64,000 nt of DNA from Chaunax sp. Z400 (taxonomy: Eukaryota; Chordata; Actinopteri; Lophiiformes; Chaunacidae): NCBI GenBank assembly GCA_037577475.1, contig CM075188.1, positions 6,173,501 through 6,237,500 on the forward strand, written 5' to 3'. Positions within the stretch are counted from its first letter, which is position 1. Each line of letters starts with the position of its first letter. The translations under genes and the position numbers were made by a program. Of the stretch, positions 24,901 through 37,222 are shown in pieces. The notes under the pieces were generated by a model that was not told where the DNA came from, did not search any database, and saw only the letters and a list, made by a program, of their open reading frames with translations.

Positions 24901-27900
24901 AGCATGCGCAGACAGAACTCTTACCAGTAGACCGTCTGTTCCACCGTTAACATGGTCCGGTTGTTCTTCCGATCGGTTTAAGAAAAGGTTTATACTACCC
25001 CTCTGCAACCGAATGAAATTTTATTCGATTTGGGCGTTTTTATTCCGAATGAGGTGTTAATATGGAGCATTTTCATTCTGATTGAGCTTTTAAACTGATT
25101 TTAATTGGAATAAAGAGGTCCATGTAAACCCAGCTACTGTCACTGATCTGCTTGAGCTGAAAATGCCAGACAGACTTTAAGGTAGCAACCCACTAGTTTG
25201 TGATACATTTATTTTCTCTGCAGAGTGGATTTAGATAAATCCCATGGACAAAAACACACACAGGCTGTTTGCATCCACTATTAACAAAAGAAGAACGTAT
25301 TATTACCACCAGGCAGCAGTAAAATTGGTGTGGCGCTGTAATATAATGATAATAGTCAAATAGTGCTGACTGTCTATCAAATAGCATTTTTCCTTGATAT
25401 GCCCATCCCTAGTTTATACAGATGTCAGATTTGCCTCTGTTACTCCCTCCGCTTCTGTCTCAGAGTCGGAACAACGCATACGATTCCTTCTTTGCGTTTA
25501 TACAGAATGATGGGGCAGAATAAAGGCGCACCAATCCCACCCTGAACAGGCTCTGTAAAAGGATCTTATGATTACATTAGCCCTTTCTACATAGATACCA
25601 TGCAATAGTGCCACAAAGAAGCACCCTTCTCTATTCCACCTTTTCTCAGCGTCAGTATCCACTTTCAGACAGGCGTTGTGCAACAGCGCCGAAACAAATT
25701 CCCTTCTCTGTGACCCCTTTGGTGCGTTGGACCAGACTGGATCAGACCAAGGCGTCACAATGCTATGTCGGTGTGTGCGTTCACACAGGAGAATCACGCC
25801 GATTTCACCCTGATTTTCCCCTCCCAACAATCACAAATGAAAACTGGTCAGAAACTTTGGTCGATCTGGATGTTCAGCCTAGATTATCTGGTAGTGAGAG
25901 CCATTTACAGAAGCAATCTTATACCTACCAATATGCTTGTGGACACTTGGGGCCACCCTGTTAATATTCCAACATGACGGTGCTGCTAAGCAAATGGAAA
26001 AATTTTAGCCTTTTAGGCTAATGTTATCTAAAAAACTACTCTTGACAGATATTAAATTGATGCTCACACCTCCAGCTCTTCCTGAAGGATAGATAGCCCA
26101 TGTTGACCGTTTCTTCTTTTTTTCACTGTATAACAGGCTGATCACTACGCCCCCTTCGTCAGTCATTATGTTTACCTTACACCTTACATTCATGCTCTCT
26201 CGAGCATGAGGGTCTTAATGAAATCCAGTAGTGTGTGTGTTAATTCAAGAGAAGATAATCTGTGGAAATTTTCATTATGTGTTTGAAGCTAGACTCCACA
26301 GTTGGTTAGAATTCCTGTTGTGTGAGCACGGCCTTGCTTGGTGATTGACCACACTGTCTCCCCAATTTGAAAACAATTTTGATTGATTTTCTTCTTCGTT
26401 GAGTTAGTTGCTAACTGCTACTAGCTGCTTTTTGCGCACACACCCCCCAGCATATAACGCATGGACTATAGCTGTTGCTCCGTCTGTTAACTTTTTTTCC
26501 CCAAATATTTTCTGAGCCTCACAGTTTACTGAGAGGACAGCTGGAGGTGAACAGGAAATACGGGGGAGAGAGAGCAGGAAAACATGCGGCAAAGGATTCT
26601 TAACATTGGAATCTAACCCGTGGTCACTGCTAGAGGACTCGGCCTCCACACATGGTGCACCTTCTCTACTGACTGAGCTAAATTGCGGCCCTGTAAACAT
26701 TTTTTCCGGCACACGACTTAAAAACAGTTCCATTATTTTTTCATGAAACTCAACTTACACATACAACATATGCAAGAGTGGTACCTTGGGGGTTTATTTT
26801 CGGATTTTTAACATTTTTATTTTTGTCATTTTGGGGAACATATTCAGCTTGGGCTATTTAGAGTATGGAGTGTTTGTCCGGAGTGTAACTTGAAAATATT
26901 TCTATATCTTCAACGACTTGTGCATACACACCATCCATATGCTGGAGTGGTGCCTTTTGCTACTTAGAAATTTTTACAGTTCTTATTGTTTTGCATTGTA
27001 AACTGTGTATTCTTAATTGTACATTTATATCAGGAATAATATGAAATGTATCTTTTTCCTAGTTTTCATTAGCACAGTTTACATGCAACTATACTGGTTG
27101 ATTTTGCAGGGGCCAGGGGGCATATGCAGGTCCAGGTTGTGGTTGCACACCTAATACATTGTCACAACTGTGTCCTGTCGTAACGGCTCGCTCCTTAAAT
27201 GTCGCTTTGGCATCGTTACTCTCTCTGCTGCTGTCAGGCATCTTTTGTAACATTTATACAGAATGGTGAGGCCCAAAAAAGGCGCTACAATCCCACCGTG
27301 AACAGGCTGTGTATAAGGGGCTTCGTTGAATCGCCATTTACTTAACCTCCTGAACCAGTCAAACTGAGACAGAATATGTGAAAGTTTTTCTTACATTTGG
27401 ACTCTGATGCACTTTGAACACTTACCAACCTCTTTCAAACAGGCATTGTGCAACAGTGCCGAAACCAGTACCCTTCTCTCTGACCCCTTTGGTTTAGACC
27501 AACCTAAGGCATCACGCCACATCAGTGCGTGCATTCACAGCATATGCTGGCGTTACGCAACGTTAAAAGGCGTGATGTACAATAAAAGCTGACACATTTC
27601 ACTATTTCCCTTGTTAATGGACGTTTTCTGTGCATTTTCTTCAAATAACTGTCTACCTGTGGCTAGACAGTTGTGACTGTGTGTGTAGGTCGCACACCTG
27701 AACACATTACTACAACGTCACACTTGTTCATACAGACGTCTGTTTCGGTCCTGTTACTGCCTCCACAGGTTTCACACCCATTACACCTTCATTGTGTTCA
27801 AACAGAATGTCGGGGCAGAGAAAAGGCGCACCAGGCCCGCAATGAAAGCACTGTCTGAATGGGACTACTGACACGTCTGCGTTGTATGTTTGGCTTGCAC

Positions 27901-30900
27901 CCAAAGACAAGCCAGACGAACTCCATTTTCTCGCTGGTTTAGATAGATGTAAGCAGACACTGTAAATGCATGGAAAAAGGGCATTTTACAACAGATTCTT
28001 AAATTTAGTGATGTTGTGTCAGTAGGTCTCACGTGCAATTTATAGATTTTGTGAATGTAGACCATATGATTGTATCAAAGTAACGAAAAGACTAACTACA
28101 GTAAATCTCCTAGTGTTCTCTGATGCTTTACTTTAGCCAATGCAAAGCAGCTCTTTTTATAAGGCTTTTAAAAATACTCTTTCACATTACAACCAGATGT
28201 CTCAGGCTATAATTTTCTCAAAAAGTCACGGGCTAGGATTCCAAACCTCAAGTGCAGTGTGTTCTTAATGCATAGTAATTAGCTCTTCGTTTAGTGAAAA
28301 AAAAAACACAAAAAAACCCTGACCGTTGAGAAGGTAAAACTTAGGCAGATTTCCTGCTTGTGATTTTCTGTGCTCTGCTCAGACCTTTATAACTGCAGTA
28401 GGACACATATTTGCAGTTAATTTGCTCAACCAAGTCAAATAAACTATCTGAATTGACAGATGGAACATAGGCGGCCATAAAACACACAATAAAGTGGATT
28501 ATTTGCAGATGCTAAATTTTTTCTGCACCCCAAACACAGATTTTTTAGTTTGAACACAAACATGGCCTTCTTCACCTCAGCAAAAATGAGTTTCTGGTAT
28601 TGATCTATTGATTACCTACATCTTCAGTCAGGTATATTGTTCTTCAAACTTTGATTTGTGTAAACAATGCCATTTCCCTTTCCAGTTAGATTTTAAGATG
28701 TGTTGTCAATGGAATTTTAAGAGCTTTGTTTTGGACCAAGTGATAAAAGTAATGATTCCCTTTATTCTGTTGTTTTTTCTTTCAGCCCAAAGCTCTTGGA
28801 CAGGCCCTCCTCTCTGAGGTTTCCCTGAGAGGCAACCTCATAGAGAGTGATTATTTTGGCCTCGAGTTTCAGAACATGCAGATGATCTGGGTACGTACAC
28901 CAGAAACTGTGTATTTATTTCCTGTTTAAAGCAGACACACATGAGTATCGAGGGGTTGACATGCAGATTGATTATACATGGCATATAAGTCCTGACCAGC
29001 AAAGGCAGCCAACCTTTCAAAGGTCAGTGCTTGATGAAAACATGATGTGTCTTGGGCTACAGATGAACTTAGTTCATCTTACTAACTTTTTTAGTTTTCT
29101 ACAGCAGTGCAAACAGTGATGTAGTATTGTTTTTACTGGACATGAGCAGTGTATAATCCAGACATATTTTTAACTTGTCTGGTATAAGTGCCCATACACA
29201 AATGTCAGACTTTCCACTGTTTTATTCTTCCAGAAACATAAGTGAAATTCAAGACCACCTACAAGTTCTTTGTAAAGCAAAAGAGAAGAGAGATAAAACA
29301 TTCTCTATATCTTCAAAGAGAATGGTGCCGGTGTTGCAAACTGAAAAGCCATACTGCATATATACAGTACATTATTTACTGCATACATACAGTACATTAT
29401 TAAATCTGTAGTATTGTTTTTAAAGGATCATTCACTTAATTTGAGCACTGCACAAGTGCACAAGGCCAGGCTGGCAGCAGCTGCATTTATGGAGGACTAA
29501 ATGCCTCTAAGCAGAAAGGTAAATTACAATCTAGGTCAAAGGTCAAATAATTTCAACTGTGGCGGCTCCGTTTTTCTTTAAAAGTCCCTTTGCCATATAC
29601 AAGAGTTACTCCTAAAATAGCTAGGAGAATTGCTCCAGCTTTAAGCTTTTGGTTTTTCTTCATAACCATCAGTAGCAGGTGGAGGTGTATGGAAGCTCCA
29701 ACTAATATCAGAAGGAGAATCAGCAAATCCTGACTGCTAATTGGCTGGAACCATCAAGTGTTATATATATTTTTGATCTATGAAATTACTTAAATTAATA
29801 TATAATCAAAAGAGTTGATGTATCACTTGATTGTGTTTGCTCTATTTTTTGTTTTACAAATTAGATGCACTTTTATCTATACTTTTAAATTTATTTGGAT
29901 GCCTAAACACATGTATATGCACATATGAAACTATAAAGTGAGAGAATTATTCAGGCAAATATCAGCACACATTCCTCCCTCAATCAGGCCTAATAATAAT
30001 AAAACAAGCAGTCTCCTCCACTGAGAGAGTACAGCTGAAACTTGCCCACAACATTGCTGCATCACTGTTCTGTCATGTGGATGTTAATACAGCATAAAAT
30101 CACTGTGTAGTAAGGGAGTCAAATTTTGTAAGAAGTTCTCAAAATATTGTAAAGATGATACTACTTTTTTTCCCTTCAGGTTTGGCTGGAACCTACAAAA
30201 CCTGTTGCAAAACAAGTCAGAAGTAAGTGAGCTCAATCACTAGCTCATTGTTATCACCTAATGAAAATGTGCTGATGATCTGTTCTCATGTTTTTCAGGA
30301 CCAGCAAATACACTATTTAGATTGTCAGTGAAATTCTTTCCTCCGGACCCCGGTCAGCTGCAGGAGGAGTACACGAGGTCAGTGACCTTAATTTCCTACT
30401 GGACGTTACATTTATCTCATACATGTGTCTCCACATGAGCTTTAAATATCACATTTTTTCCTTTACTGAAGCTCAGACTGGTTTTCAGGCCATTATAGTT
30501 CTCAAGAAAGAAATGTTGATGAAAAGCTTTCTCAAGAAATAAAAATCCGCTACAATTTCAAAAGAATGTTTATTTTTTTTAAATTAGGATGAATTGTGTA
30601 TTTTTACACTAACCTTTAGAGACCCTCCATAGACCCATTTTTGTCTTTGTAGGGGACTAGAGGGGCTCTTTAGGGAGAGATTGTAGATCCACAATGTGGT
30701 CCACATCATCTGAAAGGTGGTAACTTCAAGAATAATTTGATATGCAGCCCAGCATAATGTGTCATGGTGTTATGCCTCTGCACTAGCAATAGCTGTGGCT
30801 GGAGGCATTATGTTGTTGGGTTGTGTGTCTGTCCCATTGTCTTGAACGTGATATATGCCTCGAGTGACTTCTTCAAATTTGGCTAAAACATCCTTTTGAC

Positions 30901-33900
30901 ACAAGGATGAACCGATTAGGGTTTGGTGATCAAAAATCACAGCAACCTCACAAAACAAAATTTTAGCCAGAACTCAAGAATTTATGTGAAATTTGAGCCA
31001 TAACTCAAAGTGTATCAGGATAAATGAGACATTTTGACATGATATTTTGAGCATACTTCACATTAGAAGGCATACTGAGTTTGTGACGCTAATCTTGGAT
31101 GTCCACCTTTAAACTGTGCTGATTGTATAGATTCTCTGTGCTGCTGGATTGAAGATGTTTGTGAAGCATCTATGTTTTAGAATTTGTAGCTTCTTTGCAG
31201 CAACATCCATTTTCAAAACATCTCAGTACATTTAGTTTCAAGCGACTGTTCTTGCACCATATGAGTAGTCGGTACAAATATCAGTGTTTCCCCTAGAATT
31301 TTTTTGGCCCCGGTGGCAAGAGCTGATAGAGCCTATGCGCGCACACCAAATTTTTGGTTATTTGTTTCCATGCAAAACACTTAAAACAAAGTGATGGCAA
31401 GGAGAGGATGACTCAATAAACTGCATTTATTACACACTACCACACTTCACTTCACTGGAAGTAACAGCAAATAAAACAAACACATCATAACCATACCGAG
31501 GTCCAAAAGCGGAGCTTGCTAGTGGGGTTCAGGGCATGGCCCGAATAATTAAGTGAAATAATTAAATTAAATTCTACACACCTTTTTTATTTCATCTTTG
31601 TGTTTGCATCATTTTGGATTTGAATTACAGAAATGTGCCTCAAACAGTGCATAAACATAAGATGTGTTATACAATAATATAGTCAGACAATAATAAGATA
31701 TTATGACTCCATAATTATGCTTTAGGTTTGTATTGTTACATTGAGCCTATAGGTTCCACTGTAATGACCAAAGAACATAAATCTCTGTGGTAATCAGGCC
31801 CACATTGTTTCAATGTGATCAGTTCAGTTTGTGTTGAACAGCACAGGGACATAATGCTGATCATATCCTGGTCACAGTAGGCAGTACCTGCTCTTCCTCT
31901 CTCATCATCTCCTCTCTCATCATCTCCATCACCCACTGTCTCATCATGTCCTGTTTCACTTCTTTTTCCAAACCTGAGCTACAGACTGCTGCAGTCTTTT
32001 CATTTTAGTCTATATCAGTGCAAACAGTAAACACAGGATCAGTTGATTAATTATGCCTCCACTGAGTTATCCCTGCAGTGAAAATAAAGATAAATAGGCG
32101 TACCCTATTTTAGCACACATTTAAACCTTTATCAGACTGAACTGAAAGAAAAGCAGTCCAAGGTCCCATCAGGAAAATATTTTTTCCTGAAACTTTATGT
32201 ACACATCGCCCATGAAACAGAGAGGTCCCTTTTGATATTTGGGTAATTTTAAGCATATCATTTCTTCATTCATTTTAATTTTTAAAATTGATATTTTTTC
32301 TCATATATTTAATTAACAGTGACAACTAAAATAACTGTTTTTCTTGAATGAAATGCGCCATTGGCAGGGGAACCTGAGTATTTTATACTTAATTCTAAGA
32401 CTGTTTAGACCCAAGTATGCAGAAATATCCAAATACATAATTTTAGATAAGGCGAAAATAGATAATTTATATTAAATGCAACCAACTGCATGTTTTTTGC
32501 AAAGACAAACTGCATCGGATTAGCATAAAATAGGCATGTCTGTAAAGAGGAGACTTGTGTACCCATAGAAACCATTTTCATTCAGGTATTTTGAGTCTAG
32601 AGGTGAAGAAAAAAAAATGGCTGTGCCCATTTTCTTCTCTCAGCAAAACTTAGCTGCAGCATTATATAGCCCCTTCCCAACAAGCTAGCATGACATAGTT
32701 GGCAATGGATGCCTTAGATTATCTGTATCATACCACTATATATTATACCACACATCTAAATTGAGCATGCCACAACCTCTTAAAGATAGTGATGTTGCCC
32801 ATGATGGCTGTTGTTCCCACAGGTCTCTTAGGATGAATAAATAATAACATTCAAGATTCAAGGAGTTACTTTGTGAAGAGCTGTTATATAACATTTAACT
32901 TTGATTTAGATACTTCTAACATCCATGATAAGCACTGTTTATTTAGTTTTTATGAACATTAACAGATGGACTCTGTGCTTTTTGTTTTTTGCAGGTACTT
33001 GTTCTCACTACAGATGAAAAGAGATCTGATGGAGGGCAGGTTGATCTGCACAGAAAATACTGGAGCCCTGCTGGCCTCTCACCTTGTTCAGTGTAGGTTT
33101 AAGCTGGAATTTTTATATTTCTTTTAATTTATTTGATATGATAATATTCTGTAAATACACTATATTGTACAGATTTGATAGAGCACACACAACACTGATT
33201 GACAAAACATTCACATGATAAAAAATATTTTTCCTATATTTCATTATACAAAGGGATGTTTCTGTCATTTAGCCTCTCTCCATTAATGTAAATGGGGTGG
33301 ACAAAATAATAGATTTACCTATCAGTGTAACGCAGTATAAATTCACAGCACCACAATTGGCAACCTCCAAAACATGCCTATTACGGTTCCTGCCTTTTTC
33401 GTGTATGCAGACACCATACTATGGACAGAACAACAACAAAAAATAATGTCGGACTGTCTGGTTGTGTTTGTGCTGTAGACTCTGTTAAGTTTGTTCACGC
33501 TCCTCCAATGTAGAGTTGCTGCACCACGACTGCGATCTCTTACTGGTGTTAATTTTGAAAGGTTACACCACCAATCACTGCCTTGGCATGCATACTACTG
33601 TTTTCAGCCATTTAGCGGATCCGTGTGTACGGGGATCGTCTCGAAAACATAGCCGTGTGAAGGCAGATCTTCTGCAAAATGCAAAGAAAAATGCAGTGTA
33701 AACGGGGCCTAAATGTCATATTTGAATGTGAAGCCTTTATGAATTTTAGAATTTGTCACTCTAATCTAATAGAAACTCTGTTCAAGAAAATTTTTTATTT
33801 GGTGTCAATCTAAAACCCTATCCACACCATTGTGAACGCACTCAGAGTCAATGGACCTTGCTTACATGAACAACTTTTGATGTACAAAAAAACCTTGTCT

Positions 33901-36900
33901 GTCTCTTAAACCACAGCGGAGATTGGCGACTACGATGATGTAGCAGACAGGGACTTCCTGAGGACAAACAAGCTGTTGCCTTACCAAGAGAAGGTGCAAG
34001 AGAAGATCATGGAGCTCCACCGCAGGAACCAGTAAGTATAGTAACCCTTGAGCTGCAATGTCATCTTTGTATTTCTTCATTGATTTATTAAAGCTGACTG
34101 ACAGGTAACATAACATTTTAACTAGTTTCAATTGAAGCAGAAGTCAAGTACACGTTTATTGCGGCGTCAAGTACACGTTTATTGCTGCACAGTGTCTCAT
34201 GCCTGAGTGCCAGGCTGCCAGCAGATTGCTCTGTCGCAGCTGCTGACTAGGCACTTCTGCTCAACTCTTGTGCAGTTTCTCATATTATGCCTTTTCCAAG
34301 GAGGTTATGTTTTTACCTGTCGTTGTTTATTTGTTGGTGGGTTGGTTTGTAAGGAGGATTATACAAAAACCTGGGTAGAAATAGATCTCAATAAACAGAC
34401 GGATCCAGAAATGTATTTGTATCTTTCCTTAACATTACATTTTTAATAATTTTCCCTAATTACACACAAACTGCTGAGCCTGTTTCCAGTAAATGTTGTA
34501 GATGGGTGGGGCCTGAGCCCGGAAAGCTAAACAGATATGTGCATGATTGTTTGGCCTTTGCGGAGGCATGCGATCTACCAAGTGCCATTCTTTTTTTCAT
34601 GGCTACTTACTTATTCATTTTACATAAATGCTAAGATACTTAACATAAACAGTATACTGTTATGTACTACAATTATTTTATTTATAAACTCCAGGCACAC
34701 AAACAACAACGTCTTAACAGTATTAGGAGTAAATTAAAAAGAGAAATGAGTAATTATTTTCTATTACTGACCGCATGTAACATGAGTTGAATGTGATGTG
34801 TGACACGGCTCGGTTGTAGTTTGTCCTCGCCCCACAGTCGGTCCATATTGTTTGTTAAAGTGATTATTGCTCTGATAATATAGTTGAACAGCATCACCCC
34901 ATCACACCAGAGTAGTATCCTTGTGGAGCATTAGCCATTGTTAAAAGTGAAAAATAATTCCCAGCTACACTTATGTGGAAGGTTGAGTATAAATGTACCC
35001 ACAGTGAGTATTTTATTTTTTGACTTGAGGATTTAAGATTTTTGGCTAAATGAGCTAACCGTGGATTTTGAGTCTTAGCTATGCAATGATGCTGCCAACC
35101 TTTTTAGAACATCTCATATTCATTTACCACAAATGACATCTAATAAATCACAATTTTTGGGATTTATTTGTGCTTTTTTTGTGGCTTTAAATGCAAATAT
35201 TTATTGTTAACTATGATTATCTACTGAACTGAGCCAACAGTTTTCTCGCTAAACAACCATAATGAGAGGTTTTGCTTGATTCCACAGCCCTGAATATCAC
35301 ACAACCACTTGCTGCACTTTTCTCACCACCAGTCTCCTTGTTAGCACAATACCATCCTATGGCCAATAGGGGAACTTTTTAACCCAGTGTATTAGGTGGC
35401 TTGAAGGACCTTTGCTAATCTCTTCCTTTGGTTTCCAGTGTGGAAATACAAGCGTTGAATTCTCTGGCCTAATCCCCTGCTCTGGCCGGTCTATTAGCCA
35501 TAAGGCCAGTGGGGCAGTGGAGGGCCCTAAGGAGATTTCCCCACTTAGCGGATGAACAGAATTAGAATGTGGTGATGATTGGATGGATATGTCTTCCTAA
35601 CATGCTGTTTGGTTGTAATCACATGGATTTAGATAATGCCTCTCAATTCCTCTGTTATAAGAGATTTAAGGACATACTACTCCAAAAACAAGTCATGATA
35701 CAATCTTTATATGAATGTCATGTGATAAATCAAAAAGAGAGCTTGCAGCATGGACAATGGATAAAAGCCTGGGTAATTATGATTATAACCTTATTGGTCT
35801 GAGCAACACTAGTCATTTACTGCACCATACACATGGACAAAAAAAATCTCTCTGTAATTTTCAGTTATGAAGATGATACAATTTATAAATAAATACTTCT
35901 TATTCTTTTTAGACCAGAATGTGAAACTGTAGATTAGCAGAAAAAAGTAATAAATGATTCAAATAAATATAAGTGAATTCAACTACAATGTAACTACGAG
36001 GTGCATAGTGGTGATCTGACGATTTTCTAGATATGCAACTGGAAACAAATGGGGAGACTTTAGAATTGGTCTGAAGTACCGTATTAATATTTTTGCTTTA
36101 CATTTGACATGATGTCACTGATTAATCAAATTAATTTTGGTCAGATTACACTTGGATTTCCCTACTTTTACTTTTAAATTATGTTTCAAAGGATTGAAAT
36201 GAGCACTGAGTCTTCCTCTCTTCCTTTTATCTTTCAGTTTTTCCTGTTTTTGCTTGAAGAATGTTAAAACAAACATCCGTTTGTTTAGTGTAATTGACAA
36301 AAAATATGTCCAGAGATTGAGCCTTGTAGAATTCTGGCATGTTGGTCTATTAAGATTCCTAGTAGAACAGGAGAATGTAGTTTGATTTGTAGATAGGTTT
36401 GAACTAATATAGGACAGTGTCTGAAAGTTTATTACAGTTTTCTAGTCTGTATAGCAGTATTATGTGGTCAGCCATGTCAAACAAAGCACTGAGATGATTC
36501 AGTAAATCGGACTCCTCTGTAAACGTAAGTAAGTTACAAATGTTGCTGTGTGTTATTGTCTACTCCAGGGGCCAGACTCCGGCTGAATCAGATTTCCAAA
36601 TCCTGGAGATTGCCCGTAAACTGGAGATGTATGGCGTCCGCTTCCACCCAGCAGCTGACCGCGAAGGCACCAAAATTAATCTGGCTGTCTCTCATATGGG
36701 CCTTCAGGTTTTTCAGGTGACCGCAGCTCTCATACCAGCTGTGTTTTTGGATGTGACTGTCACTGCCAACCAATGTTGCTAAAGGTTATTCCGTTGTTCC
36801 CTTTTGTCCCAGGGTAACACAAAAATAAATACCTTTAATTGGTCCAAGATTCGCAAGCTGAGCTTCAAAAGAAAACGGTTCCTGATCAAGCTCCACCCAG

Positions 36901-37222
36901 AGGTTCATGTATGTATTAATGAAGAGAATATTGTCTTTATTGAGAAAATGCCAAAGTTGAACTCCCGTCATTTTTCCTGTATGTCTAAGATTTCACATCC
37001 ACTGCGAAGGAGACCAGTTTTACTGTGTGATTTAATTGTCTTTCTTTATTTGTTTCAGGGCCCCCATCAGGACACACTTGAGTTTATGATGGCCAATCGA
37101 GACCAATGTAAAATCTTTTGGAAGATCTGTGTAGAATACCACTCATTCTTCCGTTTATTTGACCAACCACAACCCAAATCCAAAGCTATCCTCTTCACTA
37201 GAGGCTCGTCCTTCAGATACAG
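18904..37222 (+). CDS. farp2: farp2 exons 1-9: FERM domain
   Basis: These nine exons encode residues 1-349. The FERM domain begins around residue 50 ([20 protein letters not shown]-lobe). It continues through [14 protein letters not shown] and [14 protein letters not shown] to [20 protein letters not shown] (central lobe, exons 4-6). It ends with [34 protein letters not shown] and [15 protein letters not shown] (C-lobe, exons 7-9). The basic SFKRKRF stretch is the likely membrane or phosphoinositide contact. Intron 1 is the largest, at 9.7 kb. Donors are GTAAGT, GTACGT, GTAAGT, GTCAGT, GTAGGT, GTAAGT, GTGACC, GTATGT and GTATTT in order. Confidence 0.93.

Larger units (their letters stand above)
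19105..28785 (+). other. farp2: farp2 intron 1 with several mobile elements
   Basis: The 9.7-kb intron is bounded by GAT|GTAAGT and TTCTTTCAG. It holds a repeat-B copy (20395), an hAT-like element (21229), two copies of a probable Harbinger-like element (21861, 24513) and repeat-C copies (25420, 27150, 27715). Between these I see no exon-like sequence. Confidence 0.75.
28891..32994 (+). other. farp2: farp2 introns 2-4
   Basis: The sequence between exons 2 and 5, interrupted by the small exons 3 and 4. It contains a well-known fish repeat at about 30760-31070 (GGAGGCATTATGTTGTTGGG, GACTTCTTCAAATTTGG, CAAGGATGAACCGATTAGG), an element opening CAGTGTTTCCCCTAG at 31282, and a repeat-B copy at 32180. 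No other exon is seen. Confidence 0.6.
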
